The notes: generated by a model from the sequence alone, not told the origin. A DNA stretch of 46,739 bases from Candidatus Zhuqueibacterota bacterium (GCA_014728115.1 WJME01000109.1:1-46739), one strand, 5' to 3'. Shown: positions 17,935-27,409, numbered from the stretch's first letter. A program made the numbers and translations.

Positions 17935-20331
17935 TTGTTTTTAAATACCCTAAAACTCTCGGTACGCAATCTGCTTCGATGGAAAGGCATCACCTTGATC
18001 AACGGACTCGGTCTGTCCATCGGCATTGCCGGCAGTCTGGTCATGCTGGCATTCGTGCTCAATGAGGCGAGTTATGAAAATTTTCACCAACACAAAGACC
18101 GCATCGTGCGGGTCGCTACAGACTTTGGCACTCTTCCCAATGTCATGCATCTTGCAGGAACCATGTCTGCCCTGGGGCCGGCCGCCGAACAAGAACTGCC
18201 GCAGGTACTTGAATCTGTTCGACTGGTGAGAGAACAAAAAACGACTCTTTCCCTGCAAGATCGTTCGTTTCAGGAATCGCAGTTTTTTTTCAGCGATCCG
18301 GCGGTTTTTAACCTGTTCACCTTTCCCTTGATAACCGGTAATCCCGATCAGGTCTTGTCAACGCCTTTTAGCGTGGTGATCTCTGAATCCATGGCAAGGA
18401 AATATTTCGGAAAAGAAAATCCTGTCGGACAATCATTGATTTTGAACGACGAACACTCTCTGCGAATAACGGGCATCATGCAGGATGTTCCGCGCAATAC
18501 ACATTTGCGGCCTGACTTTATCTCCTCATACAGCACATTCGAAAAGATCACCACCCTCGAACCGAGCTGGCAACAATTCGGCACGACCCACACCTATCTT
18601 TTTCTGTCTGACAATGATCTGATAAAGCTCGAGCACCAACTTTATGATCTGTTGGTCCACAATACCAATGAAAACTTTGCAAACATGATTTCTTACAAGA
18701 TACAACCCTTGTCAGACATTTACTTACACTCGAATCGTTTTGGCGAATTGTCTGCCTCGGGGAATGTGCTGTATATCTATCTGTTTTCCTCCCTGGCCGT
18801 GCTGATTCTGATCATTTCCTGTCTCAATTTTGTCAATCTGACGCTGGCCCGGTTTATCCAGCGTTCACGGGAAATCGGAATTCGCAAGACTCTGGGGGCC
18901 ATGCGCAGTCACATCATCAGGCAATTGTTTACAGAATCCATGCTGGTCACGTTTGTTGCTTTGCTCTTTGGGATCCTGATTTTCGAGCTCTTTTTCAGCA
19001 GACTGGATAATCTTCTCGGCGTCAGTCTCGTCATCGATCCGTTCCGGTCGATTGGATTTTATTTCATCGTCCTGGGTATCCTGTTATTTTCCGGCCTGGC
19101 AGCCGGACTTTATCCGGCTTTGTCGCTCTCGCAACTCAAGCCGGCGGATTCGATCAAGGGCGATGCTCCCCCCTCTTTTACGCTTTCCCGCCTGAAAAAG
19201 GCGCTGGTCGTATCGCAATTTGTCATTTCTATCTTTCTTGTCACCGGTACGCTGGTCATCCATCACCAGTTGACCTTTATGAAACAGAGCGATTTGGGCT
19301 TTAACAAAGAAAATGTATTGCTCGTCTCTTTTCCGGCTGGTGAACCCGGCTTGAGAGAAAAATATGAGGCCCTAAAGACGGAATTGTCCAGCCTGAGTCA
19401 GGTAAAAAGCATTACTGGCGCCTATACCGTGCCGGGATTGCGCAACTATGAACTGCAGAGTATTATGAGGCCGGATCAAACATCCTCAGAACAACACCTG
19501 ATGATGCGTGCGATCGGCGTGGGATATGATTATGTCGTGACCCTGGGACTGGAGCTGGTCTCTGGCCGGGATTTTTCTAAGGATTTTGGCACGGATGCAG
19601 AGCAATCGATACTTGTCAATCAAAAAGCGGTACGGGAATTGAATCTCCCTGATCCTGTAGGCAGTGAGCTGCTCATACCCGGCGGAAAAGAGAAGCAACG
19701 CAGCGTCAGAATCATCGGCGTGGTCAAAGATTTTCATGTGCAATCCCTGCAAAAAGAGATCGAACCGATCTTTTTCTATATCAATCCCGAACGATTCTAT
19801 ACTCTTGCCATGCGCCTGTCGCCGAACCGAACAGATCATTCCCTGGCGGATATCAAACAGGTCTGGACCCGGCTGTTGCCAAATGAACCCTTTGAATACA
19901 GCTATTTGCAGGACACCTATGAGGCTCTCTCTCTTTCAGAAGAAAAAATCAATCAGGTCATCACCCTATTTGCCGGACTGGCGATTTTCATCTCGTGTCT
20001 GGGTCTCTATGGGCTGTCGACCTTTACTGTGGCGAAAAGAATCAAAGAGATGGGCATTCGTAAAGTCTTGGGAGCATCGCTCTCCCATTTGCTCGTGATT
20101 CTCTCCAAAGATTTTGTCATATGGATTGCACTGGCCAATCTCATTGCCTGGCCTCTGGCGTTCTATGCATTGCAGACCTGGCTGAATCATTTTGCCTATC
20201 GCATCGAGCTGACGATCTGGCCGTTCCTGCTGTCGGGACTGGCCGCATTGGTCATCGCTTTATTAACGGTCTGCTGGCAGGCGATACGCGCGGCCACAGC
20301 CAATCCGGTGGATTCACTGAGATATGAATGA
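17935..20331 (+). CDS. FtsX-like/MacB-PCD ABC permease 2
   Basis: The start is TTG at 17935, 5 bases after a strong AGGAGG; no ATG gives the family N-terminus (FLNTLKLSVRNLLRWKG). The 798-residue protein has the same architecture as its upstream neighbour: MacB periplasmic domain, coupling loop SREIGIRKTLGAMRS, second periplasmic domain, coupling loop IKEMGIRKVLGASLS and C-terminal VDSLRYE. The sequence differs strongly outside these motifs, so this is an old duplication. The two could form a heterodimer with the shared ATPase (inference). Confidence 0.93.
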   Translation: MFLNTLKLSVRNLLRWKGITLINGLGLSIGIAGSLVMLAFVLNEASYENFHQHKDRIVRVATDFGTLPNVMHLAGTMSALGPAAEQELPQVLESVRLVREQKTTLSLQDRSFQESQFFFSDPAVFNLFTFPLITGNPDQVLSTPFSVVISESMARKYFGKENPVGQSLILNDEHSLRITGIMQDVPRNTHLRPDFISSYSTFEKITTLEPSWQQFGTTHTYLFLSDNDLIKLEHQLYDLLVHNTNENFANMISYKIQPLSDIYLHSNRFGELSASGNVLYIYLFSSLAVLILIISCLNFVNLTLARFIQRSREIGIRKTLGAMRSHIIRQLFTESMLVTFVALLFGILIFELFFSRLDNLLGVSLVIDPFRSIGFYFIVLGILLFSGLAAGLYPALSLSQLKPADSIKGDAPPSFTLSRLKKALVVSQFVISIFLVTGTLVIHHQLTFMKQSDLGFNKENVLLVSFPAGEPGLREKYEALKTELSSLSQVKSITGAYTVPGLRNYELQSIMRPDQTSSEQHLMMRAIGVGYDYVVTLGLELVSGRDFSKDFGTDAEQSILVNQKAVRELNLPDPVGSELLIPGGKEKQRSVRIIGVVKDFHVQSLQKEIEPIFFYINPERFYTLAMRLSPNRTDHSLADIKQVWTRLLPNEPFEYSYLQDTYEALSLSEEKINQVITLFAGLAIFISCLGLYGLSTFTVAKRIKEMGIRKVLGASLSHLLVILSKDFVIWIALANLIAWPLAFYALQTWLNHFAYRIELTIWPFLLSGLAALVIALLTVCWQAIRAATANPVDSLRYE

Positions 20332-20380
20332 TCCCCTAAACAAGCTCTGATGCGGGTAAATTTAGTCACGATAAAATAAA

Positions 20381-20404
20381 GTTGAATTGTTGAATCGTTG
20401 AATT
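20381..20404. repeat. Three tandem 8-base repeats GTTGAATY
   Basis: GTTGAATT, GTTGAATC and GTTGAATT follow each other without gaps in the short spacer before the decayed permease. No function is evident. Confidence 0.6.
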
Positions 20405-20443
20405 GTTTAAACTCAAAATCAATCAAAAGAGAGTGGTGAATCC

Positions 20444-21096
20444 ATGATGGTTAATAACGATCTCAAAATCGCCTTGCGCACGTTAAAACGAAACAAGCTT
20501 TATACAACCATCAATGTGTTCGGACTATCGATAGGACTTGCAGCAGCCATTCTTATTTTGCTGCACATAAGATTCGAATTTTCCTATGACGATTTTCATC
20601 AACACAGAGAAAAGATCTACCGGCTCTCGATCGATCACCTCAAAGAGGGAAAATCGATTCACCACTCGCCGGCGACGATGCGTTTGCCCGGCTCTATGAC
20701 TGGGAATCCCGGTTTAAAAATATTTTCATGTCATTCTGTATTGTCGCAGTCATCATCGCTTTGCTGGGTCTGTATAGCCTGACCGCCTATCATACCGAGC
20801 AAAGAAGTAAGGAAATTGGCGTTCGCAAAGCCCTGGGAGCATCCGCAACAGATGTCATTTCTCTGTTTACCCGACAATCCATACTCATGGTGCTGATCTC
20901 CGGCGTCATTGCCACTCCCCTGGCCATTTACGCCATGCAAGTGTTGCTGCGAAATTTTGCCTATCGTATCGATATCAGTACCTGGATGATCCTCACAGCC
21001 AATGCTCTTGTGGTATTCTTGACGCTGTTGACCATCAGTTATCAAACCTTAAAAGCCGCAAATATCGATCCGGTGAAAACATTGCGATATGAATAG
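20444..21096 (+). pseudogene. Remnant of an FtsX-like permease with large internal deletion and frameshift
   Basis: The first ~75 codons encode a normal permease N-terminus (DLKIALRTLKRNKLYTTINVFGLSIGL ... YDDFHQHREKIYRLSI). After about 20665-20690 the frame shifts. The other frame reads DDAFARLYDWESRF, then CIVAVIIALLGLYSLTAYHTEQRSKEIGVRKALGAS and the C-terminal VKTLRYE, which matches the end of the intact neighbours. About 600 codons, including both periplasmic domains, are missing. The two parts are in different frames, so no permease can be made. An ATG at 20728 could give a ~122-residue fragment with helices, probably non-functional. Confidence 0.88.
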
Positions 21097-21128
21097 AGAC
21101 AGCAAACTCTAAAACAGATGAGGTAAAC

Positions 21129-21788
21129 ATGATCAAGTTGACCAACGTCGAAAAATATTACGCCAACAAATTTATCAAGACGTTTGTCTTGCGACAGATC
21201 GATCTCGAGATCAAACAGGGTGAGTTTATCAGTATCATGGGGCCATCCGGCGCCGGCAAATCCACTCTGCTCTATATTCTGGGGATGCTGGATGAATCAT
21301 CTGGCGGTGAATATCTGTTTTTCGACGCCCCGGTGCATACCATGAAAGAAAAAGAGCGTACCCGATTACATCAGGAAAATATCGGATTCGTGTTTCAGCA
21401 ATACCATCTGATCGATGACCTGACCGTGTACGAGAATCTGGAAACGCCGCTAATGTACAAAAAAGTCAGGACATCCGAACGCAAGAGCCTGGTGGCAGAC
21501 ATGCTGGACCGTTTTAATATCGTGGCCAAAAAAGACCTGTTCCCTCACCAGCTCTCCGGCGGCCAACAGCAGCTCGTGGGCATTGCCCGGGCCTTGATCA
21601 TCGATCCGCGGCTCATTCTCGCAGACGAGCCTACCGGAAATCTGAATTCCAAACAAGGCTATGAGATTATGGAAATGCTCAAAGAGCTGAACGAGCAGGG
21701 TACGACTATTGTGCAAGTCACGCATGATGAGAAGAAAGCGGCTTATGGGCATCGCATCATTCAGTTGGAAGATGGTTTGATAAAATGA
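21129..21788 (+). CDS. ABC transporter ATP-binding protein 2 (MacB/LolD type), slightly divergent
   Basis: The 219-residue ATPase has Walker [11 protein letters not shown]-loop VFQQYHL, Walker [14 protein letters not shown] and the H-loop [12 protein letters not shown]. Two positions differ from its paralogue at 14772: LSGGQQQL in place of LSGGQQQR after the signature, and NLN in place of NLD at the D-loop. The catalytic Glu and His remain, so it may be active. It lies 32 bases after the decayed permease, and the next intact permease is beyond an oppositely oriented gene, so it may now serve permease 3 or share the other permeases. Confidence 0.9.
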   Translation: MIKLTNVEKYYANKFIKTFVLRQIDLEIKQGEFISIMGPSGAGKSTLLYILGMLDESSGGEYLFFDAPVHTMKEKERTRLHQENIGFVFQQYHLIDDLTVYENLETPLMYKKVRTSERKSLVADMLDRFNIVAKKDLFPHQLSGGQQQLVGIARALIIDPRLILADEPTGNLNSKQGYEIMEMLKELNEQGTTIVQVTHDEKKAAYGHRIIQLEDGLIK

Positions 21789-21814
21789 TCAAGATCGCAA
21801 GTCAGGCAGGTTGA

Positions 21815-22159
21815 TTAAACAACTCGATGGTTCTTTTTTTGCTCATATAGAATGACTCCTTTATGGATTTCATCGATCAGCGCTTTTTTTTTCAAAGTAT
21901 TGACCAGTACAAGGTCAAATTTTAGCACCGTAGGAATCGTTTCTTCTAATTTCGAGTGAACGATATTGACATCACTGGAATCCCATCGTTCACCAAAAAT
22001 GGCCAGATCGATATCAGACGTTTTTCGATAACCAGAGGTTGCCCGGGAGCCAAACAATACGACTTTATGAACCGGCTTGTACTCCAGAATGATTTGCAAA
22101 ATATGTCTTTGCAAGCCAGGGGTTATCCCTGGTGTCAATGATCTATCTTTTTTGGACAT
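21815..22159 (-). CDS. MNT-type minimal nucleotidyltransferase, without a HEPN partner
   Basis: The 114-residue protein has the nucleotidyltransferase signature GSRATSGYRKTSDIDLAIFG and a third acidic strand, KFDLVLVN. Family members are usually paired with a HEPN-domain protein as MntA/HepT-type toxin-antitoxin or AMP-transfer systems. No HEPN gene is next to it: downstream is the oppositely oriented ATPase gene and upstream is a permease. The ATG has GAGG 8 bases upstream. It is the only minus-strand gene in this part of the ABC cluster, so it was probably inserted. Confidence 0.85.
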   Translation of the reverse strand: MSKKDRSLTPGITPGLQRHILQIILEYKPVHKVVLFGSRATSGYRKTSDIDLAIFGERWDSSDVNIVHSKLEETIPTVLKFDLVLVNTLKKKALIDEIHKGVILYEQKKNHRVV

Positions 22160-22231
22160 ATGATTTACCTCAACTATAGATTGTAATATATATAGTCTCT
22201 GAAAAATAAAAATAAATTATAGGAAACCATC

Positions 22232-24601
22232 GTGAGACTGTTAAAAACAATTTATCGTTCTGTAAACAAGCACAAACAGACCACACTATTGAATATACTG
22301 GGTTTGAGCCTCGGGCTGGCCGCATTTTTGCTGATTTCCTTTTGGATTACGCATGAATGGAGCATGGACCGGTATCATACCCATTTTGACCGCATCTATC
22401 AGATCAATTATCTCGACCAGACCGACGGCGAGATCTGGGCAGGATCGCCCTCGCCCCTGGCGCCCATGATCCGGGAGGAGATAAGCGGCATCGAGGCAGT
22501 GGCACGCATCCGACCTTGTCCGGACTTTGCCTTTAAATACGGCGACCTTATGTTCTATGAAGCGAACGGCATGACCGCCGACGCAGAGCTGTTTGATATT
22601 TTCAGTTTTAAAATCCTGCTGGGAGACGTCGCACAAGCCCTGCAACAGACGCATAACATCGTTATCACCGAATCTTTTAGCCGCCGGTATTTTGGCCAGG
22701 CGAATCCGCTCGGAGAGCAATTGCTTGTTGAAGCAGAGGGATTGTTGACCGTGGGGGCCGTGATCGAAGACCCGCCTAAATCCTCACATATCCAGTTTGA
22801 CTATCTGTTATCCCATAAATTTGCAGAGACGTACCGGATATGCGGTCTGGACTGGGGCGATCCCAATTTCCGCACGTTTGTCCTCGCTGTCCCGGGTACT
22901 GACATGCAGGAGGTATGCAGCCAAATCACCGTGGCTGCCAGCGCTCATGGATGTCCCCATGTAAAGTATGGCAATCACATCTATACTCCGCGTCCGCTGG
23001 AAGAGATCTATCTGGATTATAAAATCCCCAATATCCTTGGACCCACCGGCGATTCCAGAACGCTATATGCTCTGGGTTCTATAGGCATTTTCATCCTTTT
23101 ATTGGCCTGTATCAATACCATCAACCTGTCCCTTGCATTGCTCGCCCGGCAATCGAAATCCGTATCGATCAAAAAAATCATCGGAGCACAGCGACGGCAT
23201 ATCTTCACGAGCACACTTTTAGAAACCGCTGTCATCATTTCCATCGCGTTTATGGTGGCCCTTGCCCTTTTCGAGTTTGCCAGACCTCTTGTCACAACTC
23301 TCGCTTCGGTCCATTTGACTCTACCGAAAGGACCCGGTGTGTGGATGTTTTATGGCGCGCTCTTTATCGGGGTCGTGCTGGTCTGCGGGATTTATCCTGC
23401 TTTTCTGATTTCAGGGATACGGTCGCTGCATGTGTTTGAGAACAAGACCATTAAACACAAGCCATTGAGCTTACTGGTCATCGTCCAGAATATCGTCTCT
23501 ATTGCCCTCATCATCAGCACCCTGGTGATCGCGCATCAGATGCACTATGTGCAATACAAAGAATTGGGATTCGACAGCGAACAGGTCTTTTATGTTTTTT
23601 TGCGGGGCAAGATCAGTGAAAAGATCAATACTGTAAAGACCCGGTTAATTGCGCATGCGGATGTACAGGGGATCGCATTCAAAGATTGTCTGCCCTATTC
23701 ACTATGCAACAATACGACCGGCGTTGTCTGGAAAAAAGATGGCGAGATCGAAAACGATACCCGCAATCCGGTGGGCATGGAAACCACCCGCATCGATGAA
23801 GGCTATTTCGATCTGATGGGCGTAGAGTTTGTGGCCGGCAGAAATTTCTCTCCGGAATTCGGCATGGATACGCACAATTATATCATCAATGAAACCGCAG
23901 CGCGGCGGATGGGAATCGAAAATCCGGTGGGACTCCTATTTGCGCTCTATGGTCAGTGGGGCCGCATCATCGGCGTGATCAGGGATACTCATTTCAAGTC
24001 CCTGCACGACGAAATCAATCCCCAGGTATTTCATCTGTATCGCGATTTACAGGCACAGAGCTATTTCGGCACCCTGTTCATCAAGACCGGAGCCAAAGAT
24101 CCCACCCGGCTGATCGCGGATCTGCGATCCATGTGGCAGGAATACAATCCCGGCATACCGTTCGATGTACATTTTCTGGATACCGATTATGAGGCCATCT
24201 ATGAAAAAGACCGGCGTGCAGCCTTTTTGATCTCAGGCTTTACGTTTCTGGCGATCTTTATCGCGTGTCTGGGGCTATTCGGACAAGCAGGAATCATGGC
24301 CGTCTCGCGCACCAAAGAGATCGGTATTCGCAAAGTCAACGGCGCGACGACCCGGTCGATTCTCTATCTTTTGAATCGCGACCTGCTCAAATGGGTTGCT
24401 GTGGCTTTTGTGTTCGCCTGTCCCCTGGGCTATTATCTCATGAACAAATGGTTACAAAATTTTGCTTATCGTATCAGCATCGAGTGGTGGATCTTTGTTG
24501 CAGCCGGTATCCTGGCCATCGCCATTGCCCTGCTCACGGTGAGCATGCAAGTGCTAAAAGCCGCGGCGGTCAATCCTGTTTACAGCCTGAGATACGAATA
24601 G
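22232..24601 (+). CDS. FtsX-like/MacB-PCD ABC permease 3
   Basis: The GTG at 22232 follows AGGAA after 6 bases. The 789-residue protein has the family layout: N-terminal helix (NILGLSLGLAAFLLISFWITHEWSMDRYH), a MacB periplasmic domain with the FSRRYFGQANPLGE motif, a first coupling loop diverged to SKSVSIKKIIGAQRR, a second periplasmic domain, a second coupling loop (TKEIGIRKVNGATTR) and C-terminal VYSLRYE. It shares its AT-rich 72-base upstream spacer with the divergent MNT gene, so it may have its own promoter and need not follow the sigma54 operon. The likely ATPase partner is encoded at 21129. Confidence 0.92.
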   Translation: MRLLKTIYRSVNKHKQTTLLNILGLSLGLAAFLLISFWITHEWSMDRYHTHFDRIYQINYLDQTDGEIWAGSPSPLAPMIREEISGIEAVARIRPCPDFAFKYGDLMFYEANGMTADAELFDIFSFKILLGDVAQALQQTHNIVITESFSRRYFGQANPLGEQLLVEAEGLLTVGAVIEDPPKSSHIQFDYLLSHKFAETYRICGLDWGDPNFRTFVLAVPGTDMQEVCSQITVAASAHGCPHVKYGNHIYTPRPLEEIYLDYKIPNILGPTGDSRTLYALGSIGIFILLLACINTINLSLALLARQSKSVSIKKIIGAQRRHIFTSTLLETAVIISIAFMVALALFEFARPLVTTLASVHLTLPKGPGVWMFYGALFIGVVLVCGIYPAFLISGIRSLHVFENKTIKHKPLSLLVIVQNIVSIALIISTLVIAHQMHYVQYKELGFDSEQVFYVFLRGKISEKINTVKTRLIAHADVQGIAFKDCLPYSLCNNTTGVVWKKDGEIENDTRNPVGMETTRIDEGYFDLMGVEFVAGRNFSPEFGMDTHNYIINETAARRMGIENPVGLLFALYGQWGRIIGVIRDTHFKSLHDEINPQVFHLYRDLQAQSYFGTLFIKTGAKDPTRLIADLRSMWQEYNPGIPFDVHFLDTDYEAIYEKDRRAAFLISGFTFLAIFIACLGLFGQAGIMAVSRTKEIGIRKVNGATTRSILYLLNRDLLKWVAVAFVFACPLGYYLMNKWLQNFAYRISIEWWIFVAAGILAIAIALLTVSMQVLKAAAVNPVYSLRYE

Positions 24602-24713
24602 TCGTTGTGAGCACCGTAAAATTGATCATTTTAAAATTCTGCTACGCCAGCAGAGCCGACAAAAATTGCATACCATCATCACCGTGGTTTGCCTGACAAC
24701 AGGGCTGACCATT

Positions 24714-24765
24714 CATTTGCGTTCATTCGCGGTTCAATACAATCCAAGAATAGATGCGAATAGAC
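24714..24765. repeat. Degenerate dispersed repeat (ATTCGCGGTTC type)
   Basis: CATTTGCGTTCATTCGCGGTTC (24714-24735) matches 45912-45933 at about 17 of 22 bases, and TAGATGCGAATAGAC (24751-24765) is a partly inverted copy. The spacer 24602-24791 contains no gene and no clear terminator. Confidence 0.45.
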
Positions 24766-24791
24766 TCTTGTCTTTATAGTAAAAATGAAAA

Positions 24792-25862
24792 TCATCCGTT
24801 CAGCCACTCATCCAGGTGTTCTGCCACGAACACATCGTCATTGAGGTGAGGATAAGCCTGGTAGACCCGGTCGATCTCCCGGGATTGCTCATCGGCGAGT
24901 CGTTCGGAAGGATTGAGCGTCCAGGTGCCCTGTAACAGTCCCTGTCGTCGCAAGACCTCATGCACGCCCACAATACAGCCATGGAAATTGTTCCTGGCAT
25001 CGAAAAATGCGGCATTACAATCCGTGATTTGAGCGGCCAGGGTGAGCCATGCCGTAGAGAGTTCGGAGCGATTCTTTTGCATTGCTTTTATCATGTTAAA
25101 CTGTTCGACCACTGTGCGCGTCCATACCGACCAATGTCCCAACAGACCGCCGGCAAAATGCAGCGTCTGATCGTATTCAGACAAGACAAAGGGAGTGAGA
25201 AGATCGGTGATGATGCTGTTATCGTTACCGGTATAAAGCGCAATCTCTTGAGCGCGACCGGATGCAGCGACTCCGCGCAGCACCTCCAGCGTTTCATAGG
25301 CGCTAAAAGGTGCCACTTTGATGGCCACCACATTTTCGATTTGCGCAAAGCGTCGCCAGAATTCGGCCTCCAGTTTGCGCCCCCCCACAGCCGGCTGCAG
25401 GTAAAATCCCACCAAAGGAATGATGCTGCTGATGACATGGCAGTGTCGTATCATTTCGTCAAGGGTGGCATGCTTGAATGCAGACAGGCTGAGCAGGGCC
25501 ATATCATACCCCAGATCTCTGGCAAGAGCAGCCTCTTGTTCGGCCTGCTCTGTTTGTCCCACCACCCCGGCGATCTTGACAATCGGAGAACCGCTCGACT
25601 GTTCAAACGCCTGAATTTCCTGCAAAGCCATTTCAAGCACCGGCTGCAGCAAATTGAATTTTGGCAGGCGAATTTCGAATTGGGTGGTATGCACGGCCAC
25701 AGCCACTCCGCGGACGCCGCAGGCGAGATAATAACGCGTGAGCGCGCGCTGGTGTTTTTCATCCAGCGTACGATCCCTGGTCAGTGCCAGAGGATGGGCA
25801 GGGATCACGGTGCCGTTTTTCAACAATTTCAAGACCGGCTCGGCCAGCATGGGAACGTTCAT
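24792..25862 (-). CDS. DapA/NAL-family aldolase (dihydrodipicolinate synthase-like)
   Basis: I chose the ATG at 25862 (GAGG 5 bases upstream); the frame open further upstream overlaps the SDR gene. The 356-residue protein keeps the family's TIM-barrel layout: N-terminal IPAHPLALTRDRTLDEKHQ, the Schiff-base lysine in VVAIKVAPFSAYETLEVLR and the aromatic-Pro strand VGFYLQPAVGG in place of the usual YNxP. Relatives cleave or form 2-keto acids such as N-acetylneuraminate, 2-keto-3-deoxy sugar acids or dihydrodipicolinate. It is longer than DapA (about 290). The start lies 7 bases after the SDR stop, so the two form an operon and probably act on one substrate. The specificity is unknown. Confidence 0.85.
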   Translation of the reverse strand: MNVPMLAEPVLKLLKNGTVIPAHPLALTRDRTLDEKHQRALTRYYLACGVRGVAVAVHTTQFEIRLPKFNLLQPVLEMALQEIQAFEQSSGSPIVKIAGVVGQTEQAEQEAALARDLGYDMALLSLSAFKHATLDEMIRHCHVISSIIPLVGFYLQPAVGGRKLEAEFWRRFAQIENVVAIKVAPFSAYETLEVLRGVAASGRAQEIALYTGNDNSIITDLLTPFVLSEYDQTLHFAGGLLGHWSVWTRTVVEQFNMIKAMQKNRSELSTAWLTLAAQITDCNAAFFDARNNFHGCIVGVHEVLRRQGLLQGTWTLNPSERLADEQSREIDRVYQAYPHLNDDVFVAEHLDEWLNG

Positions 25863-25869
25863 CATCACC

Positions 25870-26910
25870 TCAAAAGTTTCCGTTTCGGGTTTCAAAATGG
25901 GTCGGTTTGTCCAGCAAGGGTTTGTTTTTTTGCAGCCAGTCGCTGGTCCAGTCCAATAACCGCTCGAGATCGATTTTAGGCGGACCGAATTGTTGCAGGG
26001 CAAGCGATGCATTATTGAGCAATGCTGTGGGCGCCTCTTTACCGGTAAATACGGGTGTCTTGTTCATTCGCCGGGCAAACTCACAGGCGAGTTCTCGAAC
26101 GGACAGAATATCCGGACCCGTGATATTCACGGGTGTTGCAGGCGACTGGCAGAGATTCAGACAACGCAGGATCATGTCATTGGCATCGCCCTGCCAGATC
26201 AGATTCAGATATCCCATGGTCAGGTCAACCGGTTGCTCATGGAGGACCTTTAGACCGATATCGACCAGCACACCATAACGCATTTCCACGGCATAATTCA
26301 GCCGGATCAGGGCGATGCGGGTGTGATCCTGTCGCGAAAAATGATCGAACATGCGTTCCCGGCCCAGACAGGACTGCGCATACTCTCCCACAGGCACGGG
26401 CACATCTGATTCACGGCTCCCTCCGCTCTCTACAGGCACGAAAGAATAGACTGTGCCTGTGGACAGGGCGACGATTCGAGCTCCGGCATATTTTTCAGCG
26501 ATCAAAGCCGGCACATAGGTGTTCATGGCCCAGGTCAGGGACGGCTGTTGGGTCGCACCGAATTTCATGCCCGCCATATAGATGACATACGGACAGGCTG
26601 GCAACCTCTCGACCTCTGACCGCTTTAAAAGATCCGCGGCAATCGTGGATATGCCTTTGGATTCCATCCATTCGCGCGAGCCGGAAGAGGAAAAGCGCGA
26701 GACGGCATAGATCCGGGAAGAAGATTCTGCAGCGTCCAAAGCCCGTTTCAGCATCCAGGTCAACGTCGGCCCCATTTTGCCACCCGCACCCAGGACAATA
26801 AAATCACCATCGAACATTTTGAGATCCTCAATCAATGCATTCGACGGTCTGGATAACAGCTCATCCAGGACAGATTCAGAATCAATGGTTAAGGGGAATG
26901 GCTGGTTCAT
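25870..26910 (-). CDS. NAD(P)-dependent extended-SDR epimerase/dehydratase-like protein
   Basis: After a ~30-residue N-terminal extension, the Rossmann motif VLGAGGKMG appears, then YMAGMKFG (NAG-like), ALSTGTVY and the region GEYAQSCLGRERMFDHFS. The active-site pattern is Tyr-x-x-x-Cys in place of Tyr-x-x-x-Lys, so the usual catalytic lysine is missing unless another residue takes its place. Extended SDRs epimerise, dehydrate or reduce sugar derivatives. The ATG is preceded by AGGAA. It is the first gene of a two-gene operon with the DapA-like aldolase, suggesting a sugar-acid pathway. The function is not assignable further. Confidence 0.8.
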   Translation of the reverse strand: MNQPFPLTIDSESVLDELLSRPSNALIEDLKMFDGDFIVLGAGGKMGPTLTWMLKRALDAAESSSRIYAVSRFSSSGSREWMESKGISTIAADLLKRSEVERLPACPYVIYMAGMKFGATQQPSLTWAMNTYVPALIAEKYAGARIVALSTGTVYSFVPVESGGSRESDVPVPVGEYAQSCLGRERMFDHFSRQDHTRIALIRLNYAVEMRYGVLVDIGLKVLHEQPVDLTMGYLNLIWQGDANDMILRCLNLCQSPATPVNITGPDILSVRELACEFARRMNKTPVFTGKEAPTALLNNASLALQQFGPPKIDLERLLDWTSDWLQKNKPLLDKPTHFETRNGNF

Positions 26911-27089
26911 AGAATTTCCTGATCGTTATAGATTTGTCTACAAGAGTAACCGGATGATCATTGGCTATCATTTGCAATACCTTGACGACCTATTAAGGTG
27001 TTTGATTTAATCGAGACATGCAAGGAGAATTTTTTTAGACCTTTTAAGGATAGCATTGCTATGCCAGAGCAGCGGCAAAAAATGACACT

Positions 27090-27229
27090 CGCGCAAAGAC
27101 ACTACGAAATAAGAGTCGCTTTAATATTTTGTCCGTTAATGGCTTCCCTATATAGACTCGAAAGCAATTTGATTGACTCGTGATTTTTTTCATCACAAAA
27201 ACAGTTCTTTGCAGCTTGGCGTCTTGGTG
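27090..27229. repeat. Degenerate inverted-repeat spacer element (CGCAAAGAC/GTCTTGGTG type)
   Basis: CGCGCAAAGAC (27090-27100) and TTCTTTGCAGCTTGGCGTCTTGGTG region (27205-27229) are imperfect inverted copies flanking about 105 bases. It resembles the non-coding element at 2162-2353 in layout but not in sequence. Confidence 0.35.
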
Positions 27230-27397
27230 TAAGGTCTATCAGTGAATTTTGATAAAAATAACTAAAAACACAGTATTTTGGCATCATTTTTGAAGAATAA
27301 TTATAACAAATAAATGAATTTGGCTGTAAATAAATGATTTTGAGGTACTTGCTACCATAAAAAATCTGATAAAATAGCTTGATTGACATAAAATAAA

Positions 27398-27409
27398 GAC
27401 AGTACTGTC
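27398..27409. promoter_or_regulatory. Perfect 12-bp palindrome upstream of the secreted-protein locus
   Basis: GACAGTACTGTC is followed by ATATTTTAATGCTATACC, with TGCTATACC resembling an extended -10 box. The palindrome lies 62 bases before the ATG at 27471. GACAGTACTG recurs at 34079-34088, and the core CAGTACT is in the enhancer repeat at 13241-13287. Confidence 0.45.

Noticed and set aside
21815..22159. A complete MNT/HEPN toxin-antitoxin pair
   Set aside because: Only the nucleotidyltransferase half is present; no HEPN-like frame lies next to it.
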